Shown: one piece after another, positions 1 through 11,200 of the stretch
Layout: every line of letters begins with the position of its first letter
Numbering within the stretch: the first letter of the stretch is position 1
NCBI RefSeq assembly: GCF_949987535.1
Contig: NC_080079.1
Coordinates: 1,364,001-1,428,000 of the forward strand
Direction: 5' to 3'
Length of the DNA: 64,000 bases
Source of the DNA: Balaenoptera acutorostrata
Taxonomy: Eukaryota > Chordata > Mammalia > Artiodactyla > Balaenopteridae
Made by a program: the position numbers and the translations under genes
Notes under the pieces: generated by a model
Seen by the model: the letters and a program-made list of their open reading frames with translations, nothing else
What the model was told of the DNA's origin: nothing
Database searches by the model: none

Positions 1-1074
1 GCAGTTTTAAACAGGGTGACTGGAGAAGACCTCGAGGAGGTGAGGGAGCTGCGCGGACATCGGGAGGAGGCTGTGCTGGGAAGCAGGATGGAGTCCAGGT
101 GAGATAGGAAGCTATGGGACCATGAGCAGGGAGGGGTCACGGCTGACTTGGCCTTGAACGGGGCCACTGTGGCTGCTCTGCTGAGAATGAACTGTACGGA
201 GCCAAGGTCGTCCAGGCAGAGGGATGACGGTCGAGTGGTCATGGATGTGGTGGTCCTGGGGAGAGGGCTTGAGAACTGGTCAGGCTTCAGAGATAGGCAT
301 TTTGAAGGCGCAGCGCCCCGGGGCTGACCGTGAAGTGGATGCGGTGTGAGAGAGAAGGGACTCGGGGATGACTGCATCCGTGGTCTGAGCACCCGGTACA
401 AGGGAGTTTCCTGGCGCCGAGATGGGAACGGCTGCAGGAAGAATGGCTGGGCCGGTGGAGGGGTGCAGGCCGATTGAGAGATTGGTTGTGAACTTGCGCA
501 GCGGTTGCAAAGGTAGCTGCACGTCCAGACCTGGAGCACTTGGGGAAGTCGGGACCTGGAGCTGTAGATTCTGGAGGCACCAGCATCGAGAGGCATTTCA
601 AGCCAGAAGAGACCGGGTGAGCTCACCCCAGGAGGGAGGGTAGGTGGGGAAGAGGGCCTGGGACAGAGCCCAGGAGGAGGCTGAGGAGGAGCCACGTGGG
701 AGGCGGGCTGGAGAACCAGGAGCACGTGGGGTCCCGGGCCCATGAAGACAGGGCAGGAAGGAGTCTGCTCTCAAGCTCTGTGGGAGGAGCTCCAAGGAGG
801 GACCATTTGGTGGTAGCAGCTGGGACGCCCTTACTGACCTGGACAGGAGCAGTCACTGTGGAGTGGCCGATGCATCCTGCTTGAGAGGCTTGAAGAGAAA
901 GTAAGATGGGAGTGGAGGAAGTGAGGGGCAACAATCCTTTGTTGTGAAGAGGAGTGGAGAAGTGGGGCTGTAATCTCCTTTTTTACTGATAGACTTAGCT
1001 GGTCTTGCCCTGAGCTGTTGAAAACCCAGGTTAACTCTCAGACTCTCTTATATGCAATTGCTTTAATGTGTGTT
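1..1074 (+). repeat. Degenerate ancient interspersed repeat (family not named)
   Basis: The purine-rich text around 10-250 and 600-960 resembles an old, widely dispersed mammalian repeat of unknown name. Recognisable stretches are a 'gtgactggagaagacc' type opening and a 'gagaaccaggagcac...' to 'gagcagtcactgtggagtgg' section. It is heavily diverged and has no terminal repeats or tail that I can see. Short open frames cross it in several registers with no conserved product. It could also be plain GC-rich unique sequence. A repeat-library search would decide. Confidence 0.35.
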
Positions 1075-1412
1075 AAAGACAGGTCTTTGGGGCTTCCCTG
1101 GTGGCGCAGTGGTTGGGAATCTGCCTGCCAATGCAGGGGACACGGGTTCGAGCCCTGATCTGGGAAGATCCCACATGCCGCGGAGCAACTAGGCCCGTGA
1201 GCCACAACTACTGAGCCTGCGCGTCTGGAGCCTGTGCTCCGCAGCAAGAGAGGCCGCGATGGTGAGAGGCCCGCGCACGGCGATGAGGAGTGGCCCCCGC
1301 TTGCCGCAACGAGAGAAAGCCCTCACACAGAAACGAAGACCCAACAGAGCCAAAAATAAATAAACAAATTAATAAAAAAAAAAAAAAAAAAAAAAAAAAG
1401 ACAGGTCTTTGG
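1075..1412 (+). mobile_element. CHR-1-type tRNA-derived SINE with target-site duplication
   Basis: The SINE body begins after 1090 with 'ggcttccctggtggcgcag'. It has an A box (TGGCGCAGTGG, 1102-1112) and a B box (GGTTCGAGCCC, 1145-1155) of a Pol III promoter. The tRNA-unrelated region follows, ending in AAATAAATAA and a long poly-A run at about 1373-1399. A perfect 16-bp duplication, aaagacaggtctttgg, flanks it at 1075-1090 and 1397-1412. This is a clean retrotransposition signature mediated by L1 machinery. The perfect duplication suggests a fairly recent insertion. Confidence 0.95.
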
Positions 1413-1916
1413 AAGTGATAGCAAGAGAATTGATTTTAGTTTAGACTGCATTTTTTGGTTAATTAGCTACCATTAAATTAAAATCTTAAAATAACACAAA
1501 AGGAACATATTCCTGAAAAGAGAGCTGCCTCCTTTGTGTCCCAGTGTGCCTCAGCTGATATCAAGAGATTTTAAACCATTCTGTTGCATAATGCCAGTGA
1601 ACTTTAAATATCCAGTGAGTTACTCTGGATTCTAATTGGTGTTTACAAGTCACTGGGTATCGCAAAGCGTTTTTCTTGTTTTATTATTTGTAGATCTCAT
1701 GGCCAAATTGTGAAATGCCTGGTGCATATTAGAGTCTAGCTTACTGTTATTCACACAAGAGAATACTTCTCAGTAATAACAGGGAAGCAGCTACAGATAC
1801 AAGCAACAGGGGTGACTCTCAGAAATTTACGCAGAATGAAAGGATCCAGAATAACTTCCTTTCAAACATAAAAACATTAACTTCATGATATTCCATAACG
1901 TGGTTTTGTTCTCTAG
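1413..1916. other. AT-rich unique sequence, no gene seen
   Basis: This is moderately AT-rich DNA without recognisable repeats. Its last bases are a pyrimidine-rich stretch ending in CTCTAG at 1911-1916, which would serve as a splice acceptor for the candidate exon that follows. Nothing else is supportable. Confidence 0.5.
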
Positions 1917-1998
1917 ATTATAGAAATTAAGGCAGATCTAAAGCAGCTTCGAGCCCTCATGTCAGCAAAAGGATCTGAATCGCAGTTCAGAATATCTT
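1917..1998 (+). CDS. Candidate internal coding exon A, unrecognised protein
   Basis: Seen directly: an acceptor-like 'ggttttgttctctag' precedes 1917, and an open frame from 1917 (phase 0) reads IIEIKADLKQLRALMSAKGS and a few more residues. The composition is charged and leucine-spaced, as in a short amphipathic or coiled-coil helix, unlike the chance open frames elsewhere in the window. A weak donor (CTT|GTAATT) lies at 1998/1999. With that donor the exon is 82 nt and ends in phase 1, which joins in frame to candidate exon B at 8101. The frame also stays open to a stop at 2178-2180, so the true 3' end is uncertain. I do not recognise the protein. The alternative is a chance open frame next to a chance AG. 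Alignment to cetacean or cow transcripts would settle it. Confidence 0.35.
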
Positions 1999-4136
1999 GT
2001 AATTTTCCTTTACTGGGAGCAGATTTGAATTTTAAATTATGTGCGAGAAATGTCACATCTTCCCCCATTTATCTTAGTAACTTAGGAATTCTGTATATTG
2101 AAAAAGATCTTTGTTCTTCAAAGGTTCCTTGGCAATCTGAGTCTCCCAGCCTTCTGAGGGAGATGAGTCAGCCTGACTGATCAGGTGACTTTGAGAGGCT
2201 GCAGGAGGCCCCCGGAGGAAAGGGCCCACCCGCCCCAGCTGCGCTCCAGAACCCACACCTTTGTCCTCCGTCTCCTGCATCAGCTCAGATATGCCTTGTG
2301 ATGAGACCCCTTTTCTTGAACTCTTTCTGCCTGCGGCGACCGTCAGCTTCAGACACTGGCCTCGTGAGGTGCAAAACACCCATTACACCTAGGGGTTCAC
2401 TGGGACACGCTACTGGGTCTCATGCCCCCAAGTTCAGACAGAGTTCCAGAATCAACTGAAAATGCAAAGTGCAAGGGTGTGCCCTTCCCATCTGCCCCAA
2501 CCTTGGATGGTGCTGGTTCCCAGGAGCTCAATTTGAGCTCTAAAAACAAGTCCCAGCACGTGGGCGTGAACTTGGGGGTGTGGACCCCGTTACAGCAGCC
2601 CCTGGGAATTGCTCTAAAGTGGGCGCGCGCAGTTGGGATGGACGCGCGCCCCAGGCGGCCCCTGTTTTGGGAGCGTGGTGGCCAGAGTGCTCAGCCCCGG
2701 GTGGGTGCCAGTGTCCACACGCCCCTCCGGGGGACGTGGGCACCGAGGCGCTTGGACTCTGGGTCACAAGTTTCCAAATCCCGCTCTGCTCCTCCAGCCG
2801 CAGGCTCTTAGGGATCCCGGGCCCGAGTTTGTCTCCTCATCCTTGGCAGACAGGAGCATCGGCCATCCCCGCTGGGCCACAGGAGGTCACGCAGTCACAA
2901 GAAAAGAGACAAGATCTCTGAAAACTGTCGCCTGTGTCTAAATGTGGGTGATTTTTGTCGCTGAGCTTTAGAGAGGAGGGGAATCATGCTACGGCCCCCA
3001 GCGCTTACTGCCAAAGCGGGGGCGAGGTTGGAGGATGTGGCCGAGGGGCTCTGGCTGCCCCACCAGCGGCCGCCCTGGCTGGACCCAGGCCCTGCCCACC
3101 TTTCCTCGGCTGCCTGCTGCCCTCTGCTGGCCGCGCGGGGAAGTGCGAAGGCGCTTTGGGGACAGGCGAGCGGGTGCTCCCGGAGTTGGGCACTGTGCCC
3201 ACAAACGCATCTTGGAAATGGGGGGACCTTCGGGGCGGGGGCCACGTGGGAGGCTCAGCGTTCTGGGTGGGTGAGCACCGTGGAGGGGCAGCAGCAGATA
3301 CAGAGCCCTCTGTGTCTGCGTCCTACGTGGAGGGGAGGAGCACGGGGCTGCGTGTTAGCATGCACTTGCCTCGTGGTGGCGACCAGGACCGCCTGGGGGT
3401 GGACAGTTCATCCGACCTGTGCCAAACCACCATTAGCAAAGCAGAAGCACAGCCCTCATTCGACACGGGTCCCCGTGAACAGGGCTGTGGCTGGCCCCCT
3501 TGGGAGGCGGAGCTGGTCCTCAGGCCACTGGTTTCAAGCGTGTGGCTCTTGAAATACAGCCTCTGCTCGGAGGCCACGGCTGCCCCACGGCCGCTGTCTT
3601 GCCGAGTGTGAGTTTGATGCTTTGATGAATGTGATGCATCCTGGGAGGAAACGCATCCTTTGATTTATTTTTATTTGAATTTAAAAAATAAAGTGCAGAC
3701 TCCAAGAGGTAGAAGGCACGAGTTGCCCTGCCCTGTGCGAGGCTCAGGGCTCAGGCTGAGGGGGGCAGAGGGGAGCCAGACCCGGGTCGCTTTAGTGCCA
3801 CCCGTGCTGCCCCAGGACCCAGGCCAAACCACGGCCGGGAATGACTTCCACGGCCCGTCGGGAGGGTTCTGCCCCCAAACCCTGCTCTCTCTAGGAAGCC
3901 AGGGATGCTGGCTGCCCACCTTCTGGGACACCAGCTCCCCTCCTGGTCATCCCTGCCAGGGAGCAGAGCCAGAATCCAGCGTTCACCACAGCCCATCCTT
4001 GTGGGATGAAGCAGATGAGCCATTTGGCCAAGTTGGTAAGAACCAGGGCTTTCAATGTGAGAGACGCAAATTTCAACCAAAGACTATAAATGGAAACCTG
4101 AGAAGAGTCAAGTTGTATCATTATGAATGTGGTCTT
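1999..4136. other. Unique sequence, mostly GC-rich; no gene seen
   Basis: Apart from a marginal CpG-rich patch (2581-3240) I see no assignable feature. The 218- and 188-codon open frames around 2955-3611 overlap each other in different registers and on both strands. They are typical of stop-poor GC-rich DNA and contain no recognisable domain. An AATAAA hexamer near 3690 lies in a short A/T-rich stretch, with no gene upstream to use it. Confidence 0.5.
2581..3240. promoter_or_regulatory. Marginal CpG-rich patch
   Basis: A hand count gives about 44 CpG in 660 bp at roughly 63% G+C. That is an observed/expected ratio near 0.65-0.7, at the lower edge of CpG-island criteria. CpGs cluster at 2621-2660 and 3121-3180. 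No TATA box or first exon is evident. It may just reflect the GC-rich surroundings. Confidence 0.3.
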
Positions 4137-4158
4137 ACACACACACACACACATACAC
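4137..4158. repeat. (CA)n microsatellite, short
   Basis: About nine CA units interrupted once by a T near the 3' end (acacatacaca). It lies just upstream of the L1 fragment. Confidence 0.85.
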
Positions 4159-4177
4159 AGTAACTTAGTAAATGTTT

Positions 4178-6427
4178 AATAGAGTGGAACTTCCCTAACT
4201 TGATAAAGAACATCTGCAAAGACCTTACAGTTAAAGTCGTACTTGATGGTGAGAAACTAGAAGCTTTCCCTCTAAGATCAGAAACAAGCAAGAATGTGCC
4301 CTCTCATCACTCCTTTTCAACATCATTCTGAAAGTCCTAGCTAATGCCTAAAGCCAAGAAAAAAAGATAAAGGGATCCAGATTGGGAAGGAAGACACAAA
4401 ACTCTCTTTGGTCACAGATGGCATGACTGTCTATGTAGAGAACTTGAAAGAATTGACAAAGAAAACCCTCCTGGAACTAATAAGCAATTATAGCCAGGTT
4501 GCAGGATGCAAGGTTAACATGCAAAAGTCAACTGCTTTCCATATCCCATGCTCTTGGATTGGAAGAATTAATATTATTAAAATGGCCATGCCACCCAAAG
4601 CAATCTACAGATTTAGTGTGATCCCTATCAAATTACGCATGACATTTTTCACAGAGCTAGGACACATAATCCTAAAATTTATATGGAATCACAAAAGACC
4701 CAGAATTGCCAAAGCAATCCTGAGGAAAAAAGAACAAAGCTGGAGGCATAACCCTCTCAGACTTCAGACAATATTACAAAGCTACAGTAATCAAAACAGC
4801 TTGGTATTGGCACAGAAACAGGCATATGAATCAATGGAACAGAATGGAGAGCCCAAAAATAAACCCATACACATGTGGTCGATTAATCTATGACAAAGAA
4901 TGCAAGAATATACAATGGAGAAAAGACAGTCTCTTTGGCAAGTGGTATTGGGAAATCTGGACAGCTGCATGTAAATCAATGAAGTTAGAACACTCCCTCA
5001 CACCATATACAAAAATAAACTCAAAATGGCTTAAAGACTTAAATATAAGACATGACACCATAAAGCTCCTAGAAGAGAACATAGGCAAAATATTCTCTGA
5101 CATAGATTGTAGCAATGTTTTCTTAGATCAGTCTCCCAAGGCAATAGAAAAAAAACAAAAATAAACAAATGGGACCTAATCAAACTTACAAGCTTTTGCA
5201 CAGCAAAGGAAACCATAAACAAAACGAAAAGACAACCTATGGAATGGGAAAAATATTTGCCAATGAGGTGATCAACAAGGGCTTAATTTCCAAAATATTA
5301 ATATACAAACAGCTCATACAACTCAATAACAACAACAACAATGACAACAAAACACAACCCAATCAAAAAATGGGCAGAAGACCTAAATAGACATTTTTCC
5401 AAAGAAGACATACAGGTGACCAACAGGCACATGAAAAGATGCTCAACATCGCTAATTATTAGAGAAATGCAAATCAAAACCACAATGAGGTACCACCTCA
5501 CACCAATCAGAATGGCCATCATTAAAAAATTCTACAGGGAATTCCCTGGTGGTCCAGTGGTTATGACTCTGCATTTCCACTGCAGGGGGCTCAGGTTTGA
5601 TCTCTCGTTGGGGAACTAGGATCCCACAATACTTGGGGCCAAAAAAAAAAAAAAGAAAGTCTACAAACAATAAATGCTGGGGAGGGTGTGGAGAAAAGGG
5701 AACCCTCCTCCACTGTTGGTGGGAGTGTAAACTGGTGTAACCATTATGGAAAACAATATGGACGTTCCTTAAAAAACTAAAAACTACCATATGATCCAGC
5801 AGTCCCACTCCTGGGCATATATCTGGAAAAAGTGAAAACTCTAATTTGAAAAGATACCTGCATCCTAATGTTCATAGCAGCACTATTCACAATAGCCAAG
5901 ACATGGAAGCAACCTAAACACCCATAGACAGAAGAATGGATAAAGAAGATGTGGTATATATACACAAAGGAATACTACTCAACCATAAAAAAGAAGGAAA
6001 TAATGCCATTTGCAGCAATATGGGTGCAACTAGAGATTATCATACTAAGTGAAGTCAGACAGAGAAAGACAAATATAATATGATATCACTTATATGTGGA
6101 ATCTAAAAAAAAAGATACAAGTAAACTTATTTACAAAAACAGAAATAGATTCACCGACATAGAAAACAAACTATGGTTACCAAAGGGGAAAGTGGGAGCA
6201 GGGGGAGATAAATTAGGAGTTTGGGATTAGCAGATACACACTACTATATGTAAAATAGATAACCAACAAGGACCTACTGTATAGCACAGGGAACTATATT
6301 CAGTATCTTATAATAGCCTGTAATGAAAAAGAGTATGAGAAAGAATATATATATGTATAACTGAATCACCTTGTTGTACACTTGAAACTACACATAATTG
6401 TAGATCAACTATACTTCAATAAAAAGT
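4178..6427 (+). mobile_element. 5'-truncated L1 (LINE-1), ORF2 C-terminal part and 3' UTR, interrupted by a SINE
   Basis: The plus-strand translation carries L1 ORF2 reverse-transcriptase-downstream text in pieces, for example 4408-4893 and 4826-5164: [41 protein letters not shown] and then [15 protein letters not shown] near 5373. The frame is broken by shifts and stops, so no active protein is made. A CHR-2-like SINE splits it at 5537-5653. The 3' UTR contains the cetartiodactyl-type 'gacctactgtatagcacag' block near 6275 and ends in 'caataaaaa' near 6425. Between codons for QKSTAF and HIPCSW (about 4540) a block present in full-length ORF2 is missing in frame. The 5' truncation is typical of L1. 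No clear target-site duplication was found. Confidence 0.92.
5525..5665 (+). mobile_element. CHR-2-like short SINE nested in L1
   Basis: A body of about 117 bp (5537-5653) starts 'gggaattccctggtggtcca', carries a degenerate B box (ggtttgatctc) and ends in an A-run after 'cttggggcc'. An imperfect 12-bp duplication (aaaaattctaca / agaaagtctaca) flanks it. It interrupts the L1 ORF2 frame and so is younger than the L1 copy. The family call rests on the 'ggtggtccagtgg' head and the very short body. Confidence 0.85.
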
Positions 6428-7395
6428 CAATTGCTTTTCTATATAACATCAATGACAAGTGGGATTTGAGATTAAAAACATAACACTATTTACAGTAGCA
6501 CATAAAAAGAGAAACACTGAGGTATAAATTTAACAGATATATACAAGATCTATATTAGGAAAATGACAAAACTTTGATGAAAGAAGTCAAAGAATAATTA
6601 AATAAATGGAGAGATAGTCGATGTTCATGGATAGGGAGACTCAGTATTGTCAAGATGTCAGTTCTTCCCGACTTGACCTATAGATTCAATGCAAGCTCTT
6701 TCAAAATCCCACCAAGTTGTCTTGTGGATATCAGTGAACTGATTCTAAGGTTTATATGTAGAGGCAAAAGACTGAGAATAGCCAGAACAATACTGAAGGA
6801 GAACAAAGAACAAAGCTGAGGATTGACGCTCCTCAACTTCGAGACTTAATACAAAGCTGTGGTAATGGGCACAGTGAGAGAAGGGACGAATAGACCAGTG
6901 AAACAGACTAGAGAGCCCAGAACCAGACTCGCATAAATATAGTTGGCTAATCTTTGACAAGGGAGCAAAGGCAGTCAATGGAGCAGATAGTCTTCAACAA
7001 GTGGTTCTAGGCCACCTGGACATCTACCTGCAAAAGAACGAATCTAAAAAAAAAAAAAAAACAAATCTAGGCACAGACCTTACGCCTTCACAAAAATTAA
7101 CTCAAAGGGGATCACAGACCTAAATGCAAAATGCAAACTTCTAGAAAATAACATAGGAGAAAATACCAGTGACCTTGGGTTTGCAGATGAGTTTTTAGAT
7201 GCAGCACCAAGGGCACAATCCAAGAAAGAAAAATGTATAAGTTATACTTCACTAGAATTAAAAAACTTCTGCCCTGTGAAAAACGCTATTACGAGAATAA
7301 AAAGACAAGTCACAGACTGGGAGAACATATTTGCAAAAGGAACATATGATAAAGGACTTGTATCCAAAATATACAGAGGAGTCCAGAGAAATTAG
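6428..7395 (+). mobile_element. Older L1 (L1M-type) ORF2 3' fragment
   Basis: The stretch shows decayed ORF2 text in several frames, for example the nucleotide equivalents of the 'gaacagaatggagagcc' and 'ggcaatcccaccaag' class of motifs near 6700-6920 and 7080-7390. It is more diverged than the adjacent L1 and interrupted by an A-run at 7047-7063. Its first bases match the point in ORF2 just after QKSTA, so it begins mid-gene. It directly abuts the 3' tail of the younger L1. Confidence 0.85.
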
Positions 7396-7405
7396 ATAGG
7401 GTGGA

Positions 7406-7868
7406 GTATGAGTTTCCTGTGACTGCTGTAACAAATCACCACAGATGTGGTGGCTTAAAACAGCAGAAATTTGTTCTCTCACAGTTCCGGAGCCCACAGG
7501 TCCAAAATCAGTACCACTGGGACGAAATCAAGATGCTGGCCGGGCCATGCTCCTTCTGGAGGCTGGAGGGGAGACTCTGTTCCTTGCCTTCTCCAGCTCC
7601 AGTGGCTGCTGGCATCCCTTGACTTGTGGCAGCATCACTCCAACCTCTGCCTGCGTCTCACATGGCCCCCCCAACCCCGTGCATCTGTCTCCCTCTGCCT
7701 CCCTCATAAGGACACTTGTGATGGCATTTAGGGCCCCCCAGATAATCCAGGATGGTCTTGTCTCAAGATCCTTAGCTTAACGACACCTGCAAAATCCCTT
7801 TTTTTCCAAATAAGGTCATTTTCACAGGTTCCAGGGATTAGGACCTGGACCCATATCTCTGAGCAGTC
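7406..7868 (-). mobile_element. MLT1-like MaLR (ERVL-type) solo LTR, antisense
   Basis: On the plus strand the text runs 'tcctgtgactgctgtaac', 'tggcttaaaacagcagaaat', 'ctcacagttccgg', 'gcatcactccaacctctgcc', 'aggacacttgtgatggc' and 'ccaaataaggtca'. Reverse-complemented, this follows the order of an MLT1-type LTR with its AATAAAT/ACAGAA end. It is old and diverged, with no internal retroviral genes attached. The subfamily was not assigned. Confidence 0.75.
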
Positions 7869-8100
7869 AGCAGCAGGAAGGGTCAGCACGGAGGAGACAA
7901 TGACAGATGCAGACACCCAGGGGGAGCAAGTAGACTGCAGCTACCCGGCTGAGTGAAGAGTTGGGGCGAAGCCTGGAAAGAGGCCCCACGGGCAACAGAG
8001 AGGCAGACAGCGAGGACTCCTGTGGGGCAGTCCACCTTGATGCTTTCTGAGCAGCCGCAGTGAAGACTTTAAATGGTTTCTTATTCCTTTTGGATGTCAG

Positions 8101-8216
8101 CCCCATTTCTGTGCTGCATTTCTTCTAAATGCACTGTGGAACTTAGACATCTTGAAGATGAGGATGTATTTGGAAAACCTTCATTTGAAGAGTCACAAAA
8201 ACTGAGGCAGATGCAG
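8101..8216 (+). CDS. Candidate internal coding exon B, unrecognised protein
   Basis: A strong donor, CAG|GTGAGC, lies at 8216/8217. The upstream open frame reads ELRHLEDEDVFGKPSFEESQ, then KLRQMQ up to the splice site, a charged and plausible protein segment. Two acceptors are possible: TGTCAG at 8095-8100 (116-nt exon) or ACTTAG at 8141-8146 (70-nt exon, starting just before HLEDEDVFG). The 8101 start joins in phase with candidate exon A (phase 1 to phase 1). The exon ends in phase 0. I do not recognise the family, and no downstream partner exon was found in the remaining 55 kb. A chance frame is possible, but local composition differs from the GC-driven frames nearby. RNA-seq or protein homology would settle it. 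Confidence 0.4.
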
Positions 8217-11200
8217 GTGAGCTCCCGCCACGAGGCCGGTCTGCAGGGAGGCCCAGGACACAGGGGTGACCTCCTGGGGCCGATGAAACCCCTCCCCCCC
8301 GCCGGCCAGCTGGGGCCAGGAAGGTAAGAGCTGATGGGCTCATGTGGCCAAAGCTCAGGAGGCAGGGACGGTTGGGTCCAGGGTGCTGACCCGGCCCCTG
8401 AGTGGGGGCAGTGGCACCCCTGCGTGGGGTCCTTCAGGCCTCAGAGGGTGGGCACCGGTGGGCACCGGTGGCAGTGGGAGTATGGGGAGGGGGAGGGACC
8501 ATCACCCCCCTCCGAGGGCGGCAGAGACCTGAGGACCCCAGGCTTCCTGGCTGATCTGCTGTCCCCGCAAAGCTCTCCGCCAGGGCCGCTCACACCCTAC
8601 CCCCGTCTCCCAGTCCCCAGTCAGCCTCTGCCCCAGCCGGGCCCTCCTACCCACCCCGGACTCCTCCTCCGGCCCAGGAGCCCGCTGGGGAGAACAGAGG
8701 CGGGCCCCTCCCTGGGCGACCCTGTGACCGCCTTCTGAAGCAGGTGATGGCGGGAATTGGGGTGCTTGTCCCACTTCCACACGTCAGCTCAGCCCCTGCC
8801 GTGCTCTGAGCCCGGCTCTGCACTAGAGGCTATGAGTGGGAGCAGTGTCTCCTCCCACCGTGGGAAGGGGGACCCACTTCAACCCCTTAGGCTCCACCCT
8901 CGGGCCTGGGGCCCAGGACTCTGGCCCAGAACTGGCTACCCTGGGGCCCAGCAGCCCTGCTCCTAGGCGGCCAGAAGGGGAGTGTTCTTCCCCAGCCAGC
9001 CCCTCCCTGCAGGCTTTGCCCCCTCATCTCCTGGGTCTCAAGGCCATCCGGGAAGGCGTCCCCCGTCACTGACCCTGGGGCTGGGGCGAGGGCACGGTGC
9101 CGTTGACCCGGGTCCCCGGTGGAGTCACACAGCCTCTGCTGACGGCTTCCGGCAGAGGTCCGCGGCTGCTATAGGAGGAGGGAAGCTGCTGGGTGGAGGT
9201 GACCACGGGGGTCTGGAGGATTGGGGTTGGGGTCAGGCCAACAGCTGGGGATAGGAGACAAAGTCTGGCATCCATCCCTGCGCTTGGCCTGCCCCCCAAA
9301 GAGACAAAGCATCCTTTCTGGGTTGTGTGACCAGCCCTAAGTTAACCTGGATTCATGACACACTCCCTGACTTGGTACCCGCCTCTCCTGGGGGAAGAAA
9401 GCCCCACCCACGGCTGAGCCCCCTTCTCTGTTTATCCTCCAGGCTCTGTGGTTGGAGCTCTGCGCATACCACTTGGGGAGATATCCAGGGACACACTCTC
9501 AGGAGACACCCCCTGGGCCAGGGTGGGGCAGGGTCCCGACTCCCGGGGCAGAAAGAAGGCAGGGAGCTGCCAGGAGGCTGTCCGCTGACCATCTGGCTCC
9601 CCCGGGCCTTCCGGCAGGATGTGGGACTGTACATGCTGGGTGGGGTGTGTGGACGTCCCAGGCACCCAAATAAATAAAATTAAAGAGGGAAGATGCAGAA
9701 CGCACCGTATCAGAGCCGGAACCTAGAAAGCGGCTGCAAACCAGCTGAGAGAAAGCTGCCACAGGGTGGCGCCCTTGCACCTCATTTAAGGGGTGGGCGC
9801 CCGCGGCCTCTGTTCTAGTGCCTTCAGTTTTGCCGGACTTCTGCTAATTTGCGGAAAACGAGAGGACGTGTGAGATGAGACACAGTGCTGTTGAGTTCAC
9901 TAGGACTTCCCGGTTATATTTTCCAAGGTTATTCCCCCATCCCCCAATCTTCATCGTCTTGTAACTGTCCCTGCTTTAGAGATGAGGACACAGGCCTTGC
10001 CTGGCCCCCCCTGGAGGAAGATGCCCTTTTCTCAGGACTCCCTCGGGCACTAGTCCCTCCGCTGGGGTGGACGCGGGAAACACAGCTCCCCGAAGGGAAC
10101 GTGGGTGAAACCGCCCCGGCTGCGCCGTCGCCCCCGTGGAGGGGTTCCGCCAGCGCTCTGAGCCAAGGGTGCCAGGAAACTGTCCTCGGTGACTCTTCCC
10201 GGGGCTTAGAGCTTTCCTTCCCGATCCGTGTCACAAATCAGGCTCCATAAGGCAAGAGGAAAGAGGCCAAGCCACCCGCGCGACTGTGGACGGGACGATG
10301 GGCACCTCCCACCCTGGTCCCCAGGGTCCTGGGTCACAGCTGAGCCAGAGCCACGCTGGACACACCCAGCTGTGAAGGGCCGGGCCTTGGGCCCTCACCG
10401 CCTGCAGGAACCACCTGTCCACCAGGTTCGGCCCACATTTCATCCAGATCTACGGCCCCCGAGAGCATCAAAGCTGCTTCCTAGGATGGAGGAGGGACAC
10501 TGGGTAGAGACTGGCCAGGATCAGCCACGAAGAGGCAGTTCCTCTTGGGGGGATTGGCGGTCCCAAGCCAGCCCCTTGCCCTCACCTGGCGACCGGGGCA
10601 GGGCCCCCGTGTGTCCCAGGCCTGGGCTCCTTCTCCCGCAGCCCCGCCACCCTGGCTCGGGATGAAGCCACTGGGACCGCCAGAGCTGGGAGGCCGCGGA
10701 GCTCACCACTGTCCGGTGGATGAGACGAGGGTCACCCTTCTGAGCTGAGTCGAGTCCACGACCAGACTCCTTGTCACACTAATGGAGGGGGGTCAGGGGA
10801 CCCCCAAGGCCGACCCTCCCCCTCCCCACGTGGAGGTGGGCTCCTGGCAGCCAAGGGTCAGGTTTGTGAGGCTCAGCCTTGGGGGTTCTCAGTGCATGGG
10901 ACCCCCCACTTAGATTCCCAGGCAGGAAGGACCTGGGCCATCCGAGGAGGAGGCTGGCCTGGGCAGTGTGGTGACATGGCGGGCCGTGGGAAATGGCTGA
11001 TGGTCAGCGAGGACTGGAGAAGCCGAGGCTGGACACCTGTGAACCTCACAGCCTGGGCACCTGGGCACGAGATAGAGGGCTCCACGGGCTACAGTGGACC
11101 CTGGGCCTTGTCGCTGCAGTGACACCTGGTAGCAGCAGGGGGCAGTAGCAGGCGGATTTAGAAACCACGCCTCTTAGGTTCTCCCAGGTGGGATTTAAGG

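Noticed and set aside
1102..1155. tRNA gene from A and B boxes
   Set aside because: The boxes belong to a CHR-1 SINE. The region does not fold as an intact tRNA and carries the SINE tail and target duplication.
2955..3611. 218- and 188-codon frames
   Set aside because: Overlapping registers in GC-rich DNA with no family resemblance.
4408..4893. Reverse-transcriptase-like gene
   Set aside because: It is a truncated, frame-broken L1 ORF2 remnant interrupted by a SINE, not a functional host gene.
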